A stretch of 64,000 bases of DNA from Effusibacillus pohliae DSM 22757 (GCF_000376225.1 NZ_AQXL01000124.1:18741-82740); one strand, 5' to 3'; positions 43,971 through 52,899 are shown, counted from the stretch's first letter. A program made the numbers and translations. Notes: generated by a model from the letters alone, not told the origin.

Positions 43971-44381
43971 ATGGGCCTGATGAACTGCAAAACGTGCGGA
44001 CGCCTGTTTCAGCGGGTGTCGCGTGATATTTGTCCGCATTGCGTCCGGCAGGAAGAGGAAGATTTTTTGAAGGTCAGCCGGTTTCTGCGGGAACAGCCGG
44101 GCGCCACTCCGCAACAGGTGCACGAGGCGACGGACGTTGCCCTGAAGACGATTTATCAGTTTATTCGAGAAGGGCGTCTGATTGCGGCGAATTTTCCCAA
44201 TATGACCTATCCGTGCGAACGTTGCGGATTGCCGATCTCCGTCGGGCGGTTTTGTGCGGCTTGTGCGGACGAGCTGAAGGCGCAATTGAGCCGGCTGACG
44301 CAGCGGGAAACGGCGGCGGCAGGCGAGTCCGGTAAGAAAGGCGACGAATTTTTTACGAAAAATCGGTTTACCCGCAAGTGA
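43971..44381 (+). CDS. yvyF: Flagellar operon protein YvyF (TIGR03826 family)
   Basis: A 136-residue protein. It carries two Cys-x-x-Cys knuckles at the N-terminus (NCKTCGRLF, ICPHCVRQEEEDFLKVSRFL), a MerR-like helix-turn-helix segment (VHEATDVALKTIYQFIREGR) and another Cys pair (YPCERCGLPI, FCAACADEL). This is the layout of the YvyF family encoded between comFC and flgM in Bacillales. Its role is unclear; the zinc sites and the helix-turn-helix suggest a regulator of flagellar gene expression. The ATG 43971 follows AGGGGGTG. Confidence 0.9.
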   Translation: MGLMNCKTCGRLFQRVSRDICPHCVRQEEEDFLKVSRFLREQPGATPQQVHEATDVALKTIYQFIREGRLIAANFPNMTYPCERCGLPISVGRFCAACADELKAQLSRLTQRETAAAGESGKKGDEFFTKNRFTRK

Positions 44382-44447
44382 TGAAGCATATCCAAGCGAG
44401 AATAAGGAAATTTGAGATAAACAGGTCCAACATGCGGAAATTCAGCT

Positions 44448-44505
44448 TATCATTTTGCCCTGATCTGCCGATACAACGGGTAGAGACTCGGATGTATCGG
44501 TTTTT
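44448..44505 (+). promoter_or_regulatory. Hairpin with T-run and possible sigma-D promoter before flgM
   Basis: CCGATAC at 44468-44474 pairs with GTATCGG at 44494-44500, followed by TTTTTC, so this can end transcription. The left arm is also part of GCCGATAC (44467-44474), close to the sigma-D -10 box GCCGATAT, but the -35 box 15 bases upstream (TATC) matches TAAA poorly. Either reading is possible. Confidence 0.45.
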
Positions 44506-44526
44506 CTGTTATATGAGGTGATTGCG

Positions 44527-44814
44527 ATGAAAATCAACGGGGACGGGCGGATTCATCCGCTGCAGCCGTATCAAAGGAACAGCGGATTGGTAAAGGCCGG
44601 GCAGGCCGGAGCGCGGGGGAGCAGCCGCGATGAGCTGAGCATCTCGCTGGAAGCTTTGCAGATGGCGCAAAGCGGCCCGCCGATCGACCCGCAGCAGCGG
44701 ACGGAACATGCGGAGAAAGTGCAGCGCATCAAACAGGCGGTGCAGAACGGAACGTACGAAATCGACGCGCGCAAGGTCGCGGATAAAATAGCACGGTATC
44801 TTCTCGGGGAGTAG
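44527..44814 (+). CDS. flgM: Anti-sigma factor FlgM
   Basis: The protein has 95 residues. The N-terminus is polar and disordered; the C-terminal half, VQRIKQAVQNGTYEIDARKV followed by ADKIARYLLG, is the conserved FlgM block that binds the flagellar sigma factor (sigma-D in Bacillus). It keeps late flagellar genes silent until the hook is complete and FlgM is exported. ATG 44527 follows GAGGTG; GTG 44518 overlaps that site. Confidence 0.92.
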   Translation: MKINGDGRIHPLQPYQRNSGLVKAGQAGARGSSRDELSISLEALQMAQSGPPIDPQQRTEHAEKVQRIKQAVQNGTYEIDARKVADKIARYLLGE

Positions 44815-44826
44815 GAGCGAACCGCG

Positions 44827-45324
44827 ATGCTGTCCATCCAGCAGTTAGTCGAGACGGTGGAGGAACTGTTGAGCGAGCATGAGCGCCTGCTGCAGTTGGC
44901 GGAGCGGAAGAAACAGGCGCTGATCAAGGGGGATATGGAAGCGCTGCAGGCGGTCGTCAACGAAGAGGTCCAGTTTATCCGGAAAGTGGAGATATTGGAA
45001 GAGCGCCGGCAGGAACAGGGCAGGCAGATTGCCGTCCAGTACGGAATCCGTCTGGAGGAGTTGACCGCCTCGAAGCTGGCTGCGCTCGAGCCGGAACCGC
45101 AGCGGGCGGCGAAGATCAAATTGCTGACCGGGCGGTTTGCCAAAGTGATCGGCGAAATCAAAGCGGCGAATGAGCTGAACGGCCAGCTGATCCGCCAATC
45201 GCTTGATTTAGTGCAGCGTTCGATCGATCTTCTGGTGGATGTTTCCGATGCGGGTGTTTATACGGACAAGGGGAATGTAGGGCAAACAGTGGGGCAGAAA
45301 CGATTTTTTGACAAGCAGGCGTAA
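44827..45324 (+). CDS. flgN: Flagellar export chaperone FlgN
   Basis: A 165-residue, almost fully helical protein, QQLVETVEELLSEHERLLQL and AERKKQALIKGDMEALQAVV at the start, typical of the FlgN family. FlgN binds the hook-associated proteins FlgK and FlgL in the cytoplasm and delivers them to the export gate. Location directly before flgK supports the call. ATG 44827 lies 12 bases after the flgM stop. Confidence 0.9.
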   Translation: MLSIQQLVETVEELLSEHERLLQLAERKKQALIKGDMEALQAVVNEEVQFIRKVEILEERRQEQGRQIAVQYGIRLEELTASKLAALEPEPQRAAKIKLLTGRFAKVIGEIKAANELNGQLIRQSLDLVQRSIDLLVDVSDAGVYTDKGNVGQTVGQKRFFDKQA

Positions 45325-45335
45325 GGAGGAGCGAG

Positions 45336-46844
45336 ATGCGATCGACTTTTCACGGGCTTGAAGCCATGAAACGAGCTTTATACGTACAGCAGACCGCGTT
45401 GAATACCGTTTCCCACAACGTGGCCAACGCCAATACGCCGGGTTATTCCCGACAGGTGGTGGACATGTCGGCGTTCCAACCGCTGCAATATCCGGCCGTC
45501 TCGCGGGGAATGGAAGCAGGACAGCTGGGCCAGGGCTCATGGGTAGATGCGGTACGGCGCGTGCGGGATAATTTTCTGGATGCCCAATATCGGAGTGAAA
45601 ATGAATCGCTGGGTGAATGGGGGGTTTATCGCCAAACGCTGGACAAAATACAGTCGATTATCAATGAGCCGTCTGAAACGGGACTTGCCACTGTTATCAA
45701 CCAATTTTTCAATGCGTGGCACGATCTGAGCCTGGCTCCGGAAGATATCACGGCCCGCAAACTGGTGAAACAGCGGGCGATCGAATTGACCGATACATTT
45801 CACCATATCGATGCACAGTTAAAGACGCTTGACTCAGATCTTCAGAGCAGCATCACAAACAAAATAAGCGAAGTGAACAATATCATCAGCCAGATTCAGG
45901 GGCTGAACCACCAGATCAGGGTGGTTGAATCGCTGGGCGATAAAGCGAACGATCTCCGCGATCGCCGTGATCTCTTGGTGGATCAGTTGTCGAAGTTGGT
46001 GGATGTGAAAGTAACGGAAACCTCAACCAGCTATTCAATCAATATCGGCGGCCTGACGGTGCTGGTCGATGACAATCCTCCCGGTGTGCTGCAGTATGTG
46101 CCAAATGCCAATCCGGCACTGGATGTCATCAATCTTGTGCCGGGCGGACCGCTTGCCATTACGGGCGGTGAAATAAAGGGTCTGCTCAATGCCCGTCAGA
46201 CCTATGTCCAGGCCTACCAGAACCAAATTGACGCTCTTGTTGACGGATTGGTGCAAGGGACTGTTCAGGTGACGCATCCAAATGGCACTGTCATGACGTT
46301 TAATGGGATCAATGGCATTCATGAAACAGGCTATACGATGCACAACCCAACCAAGGGGAATGGGTTTGCGTTCTTTATCAATGGAGGAGGACCATTCACG
46401 GCCGGTAATATCCAGGTGAACAATTTGATTCTGAACGACGATCAATATATCACCACTTCGGATACCACGTATGTGGATGGCTCAGGGAATCTGCAGGCGG
46501 TCAAAGGGAACAATGCTGTTGCATTGATGATTGCGCAAATGCAAAACCAAAAAATTGCTTTTTCCGGCGGTATCATAGGCAGCGGCACGGTCGAGGATTA
46601 TTTTCAGGCGGTGGTGGGTCAGCTTGGGGTACAATCCCAGCAAGCTCAGCGCATGGAAAAAAATCAGGAAGCCTTGCTTCAGCAAATTGACAACCAGCGT
46701 CAGTCGGTCAGCGGGGTGTCAATTGACGAAGAAATGGCCGATATGATTAAATTCCAGCATGCTTATAACGCTTCTGCCCGTGTGATTACGACCATTGATT
46801 CGATTTTGGATAAAATCATAAATGGGATGGGGCTCACGCGATAA
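45336..46844 (+). CDS. flgK: Flagellar hook-associated protein 1 FlgK
   Basis: A 502-residue protein. It starts RSTFHGLEAMKRALYVQQTA and LNTVSHNVANANTPGYSRQV, the rod/hook N-terminal motif, and ends VSIDEEMADMIKFQHAYNAS followed by ARVITTIDSILDKIINGMG, the C-terminal D0 coiled coil. FlgK forms the first junction ring between the hook and the filament. GGAGG lies before ATG 45336. Length is close to the B. subtilis protein (507). Confidence 0.97.
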   Translation: MRSTFHGLEAMKRALYVQQTALNTVSHNVANANTPGYSRQVVDMSAFQPLQYPAVSRGMEAGQLGQGSWVDAVRRVRDNFLDAQYRSENESLGEWGVYRQTLDKIQSIINEPSETGLATVINQFFNAWHDLSLAPEDITARKLVKQRAIELTDTFHHIDAQLKTLDSDLQSSITNKISEVNNIISQIQGLNHQIRVVESLGDKANDLRDRRDLLVDQLSKLVDVKVTETSTSYSINIGGLTVLVDDNPPGVLQYVPNANPALDVINLVPGGPLAITGGEIKGLLNARQTYVQAYQNQIDALVDGLVQGTVQVTHPNGTVMTFNGINGIHETGYTMHNPTKGNGFAFFINGGGPFTAGNIQVNNLILNDDQYITTSDTTYVDGSGNLQAVKGNNAVALMIAQMQNQKIAFSGGIIGSGTVEDYFQAVVGQLGVQSQQAQRMEKNQEALLQQIDNQRQSVSGVSIDEEMADMIKFQHAYNASARVITTIDSILDKIINGMGLTR

Positions 46845-46889
46845 GGTATACATGAAAGCCGATCATGTGTGAGGAAGGAGTGACGATGT

Positions 46890-47786
46890 TTGCGAATCAC
46901 CCAATCCATGCTCAACAACCAATTTCTCCTTAATTTGCGTGCAAGTAATGAGCGGATGCAGCAGTACCAAGATATGATGGCCACAGGCAAACGGGTTAAC
47001 AAACCGGCTGATGATCCCGTCTCCGTCAGTTACGCGATGCGCTACAAATCGCAAATCGCCAATAATGAACAGTACAAACGGAATCTGGACAGGGCGAGAA
47101 GTATGCTGGACGCGACGGATGATGCCATTTCCAAGGTGAATGCGTTGATGCAGCGGGTACGGGAGCTTGCGGTTCAGGGGGCAAGCGATACGGCAACCAT
47201 TGATGCCAAAACAGCGATTGCCAGCGAAGTCGGTCAGTTGTACGAAGAACTGGTTAATTTGGGAAACACTCGTTTTAACGGAAAAAGTCTGTTTAACGGG
47301 CAAATGACCGATCAAAACCCATATACGTTGGCCAATGCCAAAAATCAAAATTCGGATCCAAACAGTATTTTGGTAGCGGTTGCCGACGGAGTGAACATTC
47401 CCATTAATACAACCGGAAACCAGGTATTTGGGCAAAATGTGGGTGTGGAGCCGGACAATGCTTTTGCCATTGTGCAAGATTTGCAGACCTTTCTGCTGGC
47501 GAACAATTCGGCAGCAATCAGTCAGTTGATCGGGCGGATTGACAGCCGATTGAGCAAAATACAGAACGCCTGGGCGGATGTCGGCGGCCGGGCAAACCGT
47601 GTGGATCTGATCAGAAACAGGACTGAAGATACGGGACTGAACCTGCAGAAACTCTCCTCCGATGTTGAGGATGCGGACATGGCTGAAGTGATTACCAAAT
47701 TCAAGACGCAGGAGAGTGTATACCGATCTGCTCTCAGTGCGGGTGCTCGTATTATTCAGCCAAGTCTCGTTGATTTTCTAAGATAG
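46890..47786 (+). CDS. flgL: Flagellar hook-associated protein 3 FlgL
   Basis: The protein has 298 residues. N-terminal RITQSMLNNQFLLNLRASNE and GKRVNKPADDPVSVSYAMRY, and C-terminal MAEVITKFKTQESVYRSALS, are the flagellin-like D0/D1 parts of FlgL. It is the second junction protein, on which the flagellin filament is built. TTG 46890 is used as start with GAGGAAGGAG nine bases before it, giving the expected first residues. Confidence 0.96.
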   Translation: MRITQSMLNNQFLLNLRASNERMQQYQDMMATGKRVNKPADDPVSVSYAMRYKSQIANNEQYKRNLDRARSMLDATDDAISKVNALMQRVRELAVQGASDTATIDAKTAIASEVGQLYEELVNLGNTRFNGKSLFNGQMTDQNPYTLANAKNQNSDPNSILVAVADGVNIPINTTGNQVFGQNVGVEPDNAFAIVQDLQTFLLANNSAAISQLIGRIDSRLSKIQNAWADVGGRANRVDLIRNRTEDTGLNLQKLSSDVEDADMAEVITKFKTQESVYRSALSAGARIIQPSLVDFLR

Positions 47787-47790
47787 GACT

Positions 47791-48354
47791 ATGGTGCGAC
47801 TGGAGATCCATCAGACTTTTGGCCGCATTGGCCTGAATATAAAACGCCCTGAAGTGGTTCTGAATCCTGACACTCCGCCGTTGGAACTGGAAATTGCCCA
47901 TCCTTGGATTGAAATCAAGCGGAATGGGTACAGTGAACTGCATATCGACCAAAGTGCCTGTTTTTCGGATATGGGGCTAAAGCCGCCTTCGGAAATTGGC
48001 CGGCAGATGTATGAATGGGGACAGCGGGATATCATGGAAGGAATCGCTCGTATAGTCGATGAAGGAAACGCATTGGGTGCGATTGAAATGGGGCAAACGA
48101 TCGGTGATGTTGCCAGGTCAGCAGGCGATCAACCTGTTGAAGTGACGGTGGCCGCTGTGCCCTCTCACCGTCCGGAGATTCAGGTTGTTTATCACCCACC
48201 TGATATTGAGGTCCACCTAGGGGAAGTGAAAGTCAGGTATCGCCCTTGGACGGTGAATACTGAAGTGCAGTTGGGGAGTGTGCGTACGTATATGACACAA
48301 TACCCTTCCATACAAATTACGGCTGTAGGAAGCGTGTTTGATACCCGGGTTTAG
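47791..48354 (+). CDS. yviE: DUF6470 protein, YviE-like
   Basis: A 187-residue protein with beta-rich repeats: LEIHQTFGRIGLNIKRPEVV, LELEIAHPWIEIKRNGYSEL, the helical IGRQMYEWGQRDIMEGIARI, and later PEIQVVYHPPDIEVHLGEVK. This matches the YviE family, always found between flgL and fliW in Bacillus-type flagellar operons. Function is not known. It begins four bases after the flgL stop and is followed by fliW. Confidence 0.85.
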   Translation: MVRLEIHQTFGRIGLNIKRPEVVLNPDTPPLELEIAHPWIEIKRNGYSELHIDQSACFSDMGLKPPSEIGRQMYEWGQRDIMEGIARIVDEGNALGAIEMGQTIGDVARSAGDQPVEVTVAAVPSHRPEIQVVYHPPDIEVHLGEVKVRYRPWTVNTEVQLGSVRTYMTQYPSIQITAVGSVFDTRV

Positions 48355-48383
48355 CCCGGGTGATTTTGTAAGGGGGATTACAT

Positions 48384-48800
48384 GTGGAATTACAAGTTGT
48401 CTTTCCAAAAGGACTGCCTGGATTGGAACAAATGGTGGAGTGTACCCTGACAAGACTGGAGGAGGGACCGTTTTACATCCTGCACAGCAAGACGGAAGAG
48501 ATTTCGTTGGTACTAACCGATCCGAGGGGATTTATTGAAGGCTATCAGATTCAGATTCCGGTACAGGATCTGGAGGATATCGGCGTAAATTCGGAACAGG
48601 ATGCTGTTGTTCTGTTGGTGACGATCCTGGGGGACACACCGTCCGATTTTTGCGTAAATCTGATGGCGCCTGTGGTCATCAATCAGCGGAATGGAACGGG
48701 AAAACAGGTGATTCTAAGCAACAGCGGATATCCGAGCCGATACCCGCTGTTCTCAAAATCTTTGTTCGGAGCTGGGGGATCTTATGCTGGTATTGGCTAG
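48384..48800 (+). CDS. fliW: Flagellar assembly factor FliW
   Basis: The protein has 138 residues. GTG 48384 follows AAGGGGGA. Sequence LPGLEQMVECTLTRLEEGPF, ISLVLTDPRGFIEGYQIQI and NLMAPVVINQRNGTGKQVIL are FliW signatures. In Bacillus, FliW binds either flagellin or CsrA; free flagellin releases FliW, which then sits on CsrA and lifts its block on hag translation. The gene's end overlaps the csrA start by 17 bases. An overlapping ATG at 48382 is in another frame. Confidence 0.94.
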   Translation: MELQVVFPKGLPGLEQMVECTLTRLEEGPFYILHSKTEEISLVLTDPRGFIEGYQIQIPVQDLEDIGVNSEQDAVVLLVTILGDTPSDFCVNLMAPVVINQRNGTGKQVILSNSGYPSRYPLFSKSLFGAGGSYAGIG

Positions 48801-49041
48801 AAAAGTCGGGGAAAGCATTATGATTGGGGATGAGATTGAAATCTCCGTACTTGACGTTCGTGGTGAACAGGTGCGTATCGGGATCAAGGCTCCGGATCGA
48901 ATCAACATACTTCGCCGTGAAATTTATGATGAGATTCGCTGCGTCAATCAAGATGCGAAGCTGTCCCGGGATGCGGCGGATCGTTTGTCGGAAATCATGC
49001 AACTTGCTTCCAAGAAGGACAGAGATGAATCGGCGAGATAA
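48784..49041 (+). CDS. csrA: Carbon storage regulator CsrA
   Basis: The protein has 85 residues. LVLARKVGESIMIGDEIEIS and RGEQVRIGIKAPDRINILRR are the conserved RNA-binding strands; GESIMIG and the later Arg of LRREIYDEI contact the GGA of target RNAs. CsrA represses hag translation by covering the ribosome-binding site. The C-terminal extension (about residue 58 onward) is the part that binds FliW in Bacillus. It lies between fliW and hag, as expected for this control loop. Confidence 0.95.
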   Translation: MLVLARKVGESIMIGDEIEISVLDVRGEQVRIGIKAPDRINILRREIYDEIRCVNQDAKLSRDAADRLSEIMQLASKKDRDESAR

Positions 49042-49120
49042 ATGGTTGAAAGAAAAAGATATTCAAAGCAGGTTTCGATTTTACGCTGATATAGGCTGAT
49101 GATTTTCAAAAAACAAAAGT

Positions 49121-49147
49121 TAAATATTGAAAAGAGTGTCCGATAAA
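49121..49147 (+). promoter_or_regulatory. Sigma-D promoter of hag
   Basis: TAAA at 49121-49124, then CCGATAAA at 49140-49147; the consensus is TAAA, 15 bases, GCCGATAT. Match in both boxes and spacing (14-15) is good. It points at the flagellin gene about 110 bases downstream. Confidence 0.75.
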
Positions 49148-49204
49148 AAGGGTAGTGAGAGATTTCTCGGTTTGGGGCCGGCCCGCTGAGAATTCACTAA
49201 ACAT

Positions 49205-49243
49205 AGGATGGCATGGATGCCGTCAGATTAACAATCAAGGAGG
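49205..49243 (+). promoter_or_regulatory. Candidate CsrA-binding leader of hag
   Basis: GGCA-TGGA-TGCC at 49210-49221 forms a small hairpin with GGA in its loop, the shape CsrA prefers. A second GGA set lies in the ribosome-binding site AAGGAGG at 49237-49243, and another GGA at 49206-49208. Two sites, one over the Shine-Dalgarno, is how CsrA blocks hag in B. subtilis. Matches are by eye. Confidence 0.55.
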
Positions 49244-49252
49244 ATGTTTTTC

Positions 49253-50089
49253 ATGCGGATTCAAAACAACATTTCAGCTTTGTTTGCCCAAAACAGACTT
49301 GCATTGAACAATGCGAACCTGCAAAAGTCTCTGGAAAAACTGTCTTCAGGTTATCGGATCAATCGCGCAGGTGACGATGCGGCTGGTCTCGCGATCTCCG
49401 AAAAGATGCGCGGGCAGATTGCCGGCCTGAACCAGGCCGTACGCAACGCGCAAGACGGCATTTCCTTGATCCAAACGGCTGAAGGTGCGCTGAACGAATC
49501 CCACAGCATTCTGCAGCGCATGCGCGAACTGGCTGTTCAGGCGGTCAACGACACGAACACCACCGGGGACCGTGCCAAAATTAAAGACGAGTTGACCCAG
49601 TTGAAAAGCGAATTGGACCGGATTGCAAAAACCACCCAGTTCAACGGCATGAACCTGCTCGATGGAACCTTTTCCAATAAAAAGTTCCAAATCGGCGCTA
49701 ACTCCGGTCAAACCATCACACTTACCGTTAAATCTATGAGTGCGTCCAAGTTGTCCATTTCGACCAAATATCTGTCGATCGCCAACGGTTCTGCAGGCCA
49801 GCAAAAATCGATCGCTTCCGCCTTGATCTCCTATGTTGACAAAGGAATCAATGTGGTATCGCAACAACGTTCCTATCTGGGCGCGATCCAGAATCGTCTG
49901 GAGCATACGATCAACAACCTGCAAGCTGCGTCCGAAAATCTGACGGCTGCTGAATCCCGTATCCGCGATGTGGATATGGCGGCTGAAATGGTCAAGTTCA
50001 CGAAGAACCAAATTCTTGTCCAAGCAGGTACATCCATGCTGGCACAAGCGAACCAGGCGCCGCAAACCGTCCTGCAACTCCTTCGTTAA
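49253..50089 (+). CDS. hag: Flagellin
   Basis: The protein has 278 residues. The N-terminal D0/D1 region, [20 protein letters not shown] and [20 protein letters not shown], and the C-terminal [20 protein letters not shown] with [20 protein letters not shown] are both well conserved. The central part is short, so there is hardly any variable D2/D3 region. The nearby Maf enzymes and legionaminic acid genes suggest that Ser/Thr residues of the central part (for instance around [19 protein letters not shown]) are glycosylated. ATG 49253 has AAGGAGG nine bases before it; ATG 49244 is too close. Confidence 0.97.
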   Translation: MRIQNNISALFAQNRLALNNANLQKSLEKLSSGYRINRAGDDAAGLAISEKMRGQIAGLNQAVRNAQDGISLIQTAEGALNESHSILQRMRELAVQAVNDTNTTGDRAKIKDELTQLKSELDRIAKTTQFNGMNLLDGTFSNKKFQIGANSGQTITLTVKSMSASKLSISTKYLSIANGSAGQQKSIASALISYVDKGINVVSQQRSYLGAIQNRLEHTINNLQAASENLTAAESRIRDVDMAAEMVKFTKNQILVQAGTSMLAQANQAPQTVLQLLR

Positions 50090-50101
50090 ATTGCCGTCTG
50101 A

Positions 50102-50133
50102 GGGCTGGCTGGCTTCTGCCGGCCAGCCCCTTG
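50102..50133 (+). terminator. Terminator-like hairpin after hag
   Basis: GGGCTGGCTGGC at 50102-50113 pairs with GCCGGCCAGCCC at 50118-50129 (one G-T pair), loop TTCT, followed by CTTGTCAT. T-run is weak, so some read-through to flaG is expected. Confidence 0.75.
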
Positions 50134-50162
50134 TCATATCTGCGGCATAGAGGTGAGCAATC

Positions 50163-50510
50163 ATGCAGATGAACCGGGTAGGGAGACCGGATCCAATCGC
50201 ACAAGCGGAAATCCACCGGGAGAGAAAAATGAGTCATCCCGATCGGGGTGGGGCAGATGAGGCTCTGACAGCACAGGACGAACAGGACCCACGCTTCGTA
50301 GAAGATGCAGTCGAAAAGCTGAACAAAGTGTTTGAGGCGCTCGATTCGAATCTGAGATATCAGGTCACGTCGCAGGATGGACATGTCGTTGTCCAGTTGG
50401 TTGAACAGGATGGAAAGAAGGTCCTCTACCAGTTGCCTCCGGAAGGAGTTCTGAAGGTGGCTGCCGAATTGCGTGAAATGGTGGGGCTTATTGTTGACCG
50501 AAAAATTTAG
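50163..50510 (+). CDS. flaG: FlaG family protein
   Basis: The protein has 115 residues. The first 50 are polar and poorly conserved; the C-terminal EDAVEKLNKVFEALDSNLRY followed by VVQLVEQDGKKVLYQLPPEG is the FlaG signature. FlaG genes usually lie between hag and fliD and influence filament length; the mechanism is not settled. ATG 50163 follows GAGGTGAGC. It ends 11 bases before fliD. Confidence 0.9.
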   Translation: MQMNRVGRPDPIAQAEIHRERKMSHPDRGGADEALTAQDEQDPRFVEDAVEKLNKVFEALDSNLRYQVTSQDGHVVVQLVEQDGKKVLYQLPPEGVLKVAAELREMVGLIVDRKI

Positions 50511-50521
50511 GGGGTGATTCC

Positions 50522-52051
50522 ATGGGTATTACCGGTTTGGGAGGATTAGGCGGGTTAGTATCGGGCCTGGACAGCAAGGCATTGATCAATCAGTTAATGC
50601 AGATTGAATCACAGCCACTGATACGAATGAAGCAGCAGCAGCATCTGCTTGAATTAAAAAAAGGGTTATATGGCGAGATCAACTCTTCCCTACTGGCCCT
50701 GCAAAGCAAGCTGCAAGCGTTGACCGATCCGGCGGTGATTCAAAAGAAAAAAGTTACTTCCAGTGACGCTACCGTAGCAACTGCAACAGTTACAAACCAA
50801 GCTACTGTAACTCCGGGCACCTATTCGATCACAATCACCCAGTTGGCCACCGCGTTAACAGGCCGTTCTGCCGATCAGACCGCCAAAATCACAAATCCAA
50901 CAACTGGAGCTTTAGGCTATTCGGGAACGTTCAATATCGTGGTGGACGGCGTACAATCCCAGACCATCACGATTAACGCTTCCGACAATCTGAATGCGAT
51001 TGCCAATCGGATTAATAGTGCGTTGGATAATACCGCTTCTCCCCAACTGATGAAGATAAAGGCAACAGTTGTGAACAATACGCTATTTCTGAGCACTTCG
51101 GAAACAGGATCAGGGCACAGCGTTAAAATCATCAATGATGTAAGCAATATTTTTGGGGCCGGCAATCTAGGGTTGGTGGATGCCGGTGGCAATTTGATTC
51201 CCGATTCCACAAATCCTGATGCGGTTGGGAAGGATGCGCAGTTTACAGTAAACGGGGTCGCCATCACGCGAAAATCAAATACCAACCTGACCGATGTGAT
51301 CAATGGGGTCAGTTTGAACCTGTTGAAAGGGACATCGGCTACTCCGGGTACTGCGACGCTGACCATTGATGCGGATCTGGATGCGAGCGTACAGGCAGTC
51401 AAAGACTTTGTCAACCAGTACAATTCAACGCTGGATCTGATTCAAACCCGCTTGACGGAAAAGCCCATCCCCAATGCAACGTCTGATGTGGGGATGAGCA
51501 AAGGGCTGTTGCGGGCAGACAGTGCACTGATCCAGATCCAGTCGGCCATGCGAAGCATTACGGGCGCAACGTATACGGGAAGCACCATTTATAAAACTTT
51601 GTACTCAATTGGCATTCAGGTTGACGAAGGAGGCGACTATGGGAAATCAGGCCATTTGATGGTCGATGAATCCAAGCTGCGCGACGCGTTGACCAAAAAT
51701 CCCACCGAAGTCATGAAGATATTCTTCAATGATACAAACGGGAACGGTCGCCTTGATCCGGCCGATACCGGATCGGCCGCTGGTTTTGCTGCCACGCTGT
51801 ACAATAAGATTTTGCTGCTGACAGACACTTCCACAGTGAATTACGGCACAACCAGTGCGCCGAACGGATTGCTGCCCAGCCGAATCGATCTTTTGACCAA
51901 GCAGATGAGTGATTACGATATGAGAATTGACGCCTTTAACCGTCATCTGGACATGACACAGAAAATGTTGGAACGACAATTTTCCGCTTTGGAAGTTATG
52001 CTACAGCAGAATTCATCCCAGGGAGCTTTCCTGCAATCCCGGCTGGGGTGA
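50522..52051 (+). CDS. fliD: Flagellar filament capping protein FliD
   Basis: A 509-residue protein. N-terminal GLGGLVSGLDSKALINQLMQ with IESQPLIRMKQQQHLLE, a central beta domain, and a C-terminal coiled coil (RIDLLTKQMSDYDMRIDAFN, LERQFSALEVMLQQNSSQGA) match FliD. Five copies form the cap at the filament tip, under which flagellin folds. GGGGGTG precedes ATG 50522. A terminator follows, separating it from the regulator-like gene. Confidence 0.96.
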   Translation: MGITGLGGLGGLVSGLDSKALINQLMQIESQPLIRMKQQQHLLELKKGLYGEINSSLLALQSKLQALTDPAVIQKKKVTSSDATVATATVTNQATVTPGTYSITITQLATALTGRSADQTAKITNPTTGALGYSGTFNIVVDGVQSQTITINASDNLNAIANRINSALDNTASPQLMKIKATVVNNTLFLSTSETGSGHSVKIINDVSNIFGAGNLGLVDAGGNLIPDSTNPDAVGKDAQFTVNGVAITRKSNTNLTDVINGVSLNLLKGTSATPGTATLTIDADLDASVQAVKDFVNQYNSTLDLIQTRLTEKPIPNATSDVGMSKGLLRADSALIQIQSAMRSITGATYTGSTIYKTLYSIGIQVDEGGDYGKSGHLMVDESKLRDALTKNPTEVMKIFFNDTNGNGRLDPADTGSAAGFAATLYNKILLLTDTSTVNYGTTSAPNGLLPSRIDLLTKQMSDYDMRIDAFNRHLDMTQKMLERQFSALEVMLQQNSSQGAFLQSRLG

Positions 52052-52055
52052 TTTA

Positions 52056-52088
52056 AAAAATGGGCTTCTGGTAAAGAGCCCGTTTTTT
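52056..52088 (+). terminator. Terminator after fliD
   Basis: GGGCT at 52062-52066 pairs with AGCCC at 52077-52081, flanked by A-run and T-run (TTTTTT 52083-52088) that extend the stem. Confidence 0.85.
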
Positions 52089-52125
52089 AAGACCTCAAAA
52101 TGTCGACTCGTGTCGAGGTAATGGC

Positions 52126-52899
52126 ATGGAAACGAATGTCCAACTCGTTTTGCTGCAGGTATTGAAAGAAAAAAAGGCATCGTATTCAAGTCCAGTGACG
52201 TCCAATTTCCTGTCAAAAGAATTGAATCTGACTCCGTCCTATGTGCGTGAACAGATGAGTGCCTTGCATCGCAAAGGGCTAGTGAGAGTCCGGAGAGGAC
52301 CAAAGGGAGGGTATTATGTGGAAGAGAGAAAAAAATTGATCGTGGAATTGGACGGAAACGTATCGGAATATCCATACGGGTCTTTTTCCGAAGTCTATCA
52401 ATCCCTGATGCGGGAGATGGCGGAACAGCAAAAAGTCATCTCCGGGATTTCAATCAACGGAGTTCGAATATCGCCGGATTATTTGGATTCAATGGCGCTT
52501 GACGAAGTTTCCGCTGCGGTAATTACAACAACTACTGTGGACAGTCTGATCATTGACACAATTAAAACGGCAATTGAATATCTACCCAAATTGCAGTCCG
52601 CCTGCCTGTCTGTTGCGGAGAATATCCATGCCGGACGGGACGGGGAATCCTTTCGTCTGTTGAACGAAATGTCCGATGGGCTGGAATGGATGGAACAGGT
52701 TTCACACGGATTGGCGAACGTCTCTTCCGATGAAATTGTGCGACGGGCATTCGAAGCGTGGCACGACCGGTATGTTGAGCAACTATTGGTTCTGGTGAGT
52801 GCCATGGAACGAAGAGACATTATCAGCATTGCCGATATTTGCGAATATGAACTGATCCCGTTATTCGCCGAATGTGAGGAGATCATGACGAAAGCGTGA
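52126..52899 (+). CDS. Winged-helix protein fused to a helical domain, linked to Maf glycosylation genes
   Basis: A 257-residue protein. Residues 1-67 form an Rrf2/MarR-like winged helix: FLSKELNLTPSYVREQMSAL then RKGLVRVRRGPKGGYYVEER, in which GPKGGY is the wing. Residues 85-257 look fully helical (VYQSLMREMAEQQKVISGIS, MERRDIISIADICEYELIPL) and are unlike common effector domains. I faintly recognise the C-terminal part from small proteins of unknown function near flagellin glycosylation genes; this is memory, not a search. No Cys cluster of Rrf2 is present. The gene overlaps the Maf gene by one base (TGATG), so the two are co-translated. A local regulator or a Maf partner is possible. Confidence 0.75.
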   Translation: METNVQLVLLQVLKEKKASYSSPVTSNFLSKELNLTPSYVREQMSALHRKGLVRVRRGPKGGYYVEERKKLIVELDGNVSEYPYGSFSEVYQSLMREMAEQQKVISGISINGVRISPDYLDSMALDEVSAAVITTTTVDSLIIDTIKTAIEYLPKLQSACLSVAENIHAGRDGESFRLLNEMSDGLEWMEQVSHGLANVSSDEIVRRAFEAWHDRYVEQLLVLVSAMERRDIISIADICEYELIPLFAECEEIMTKA

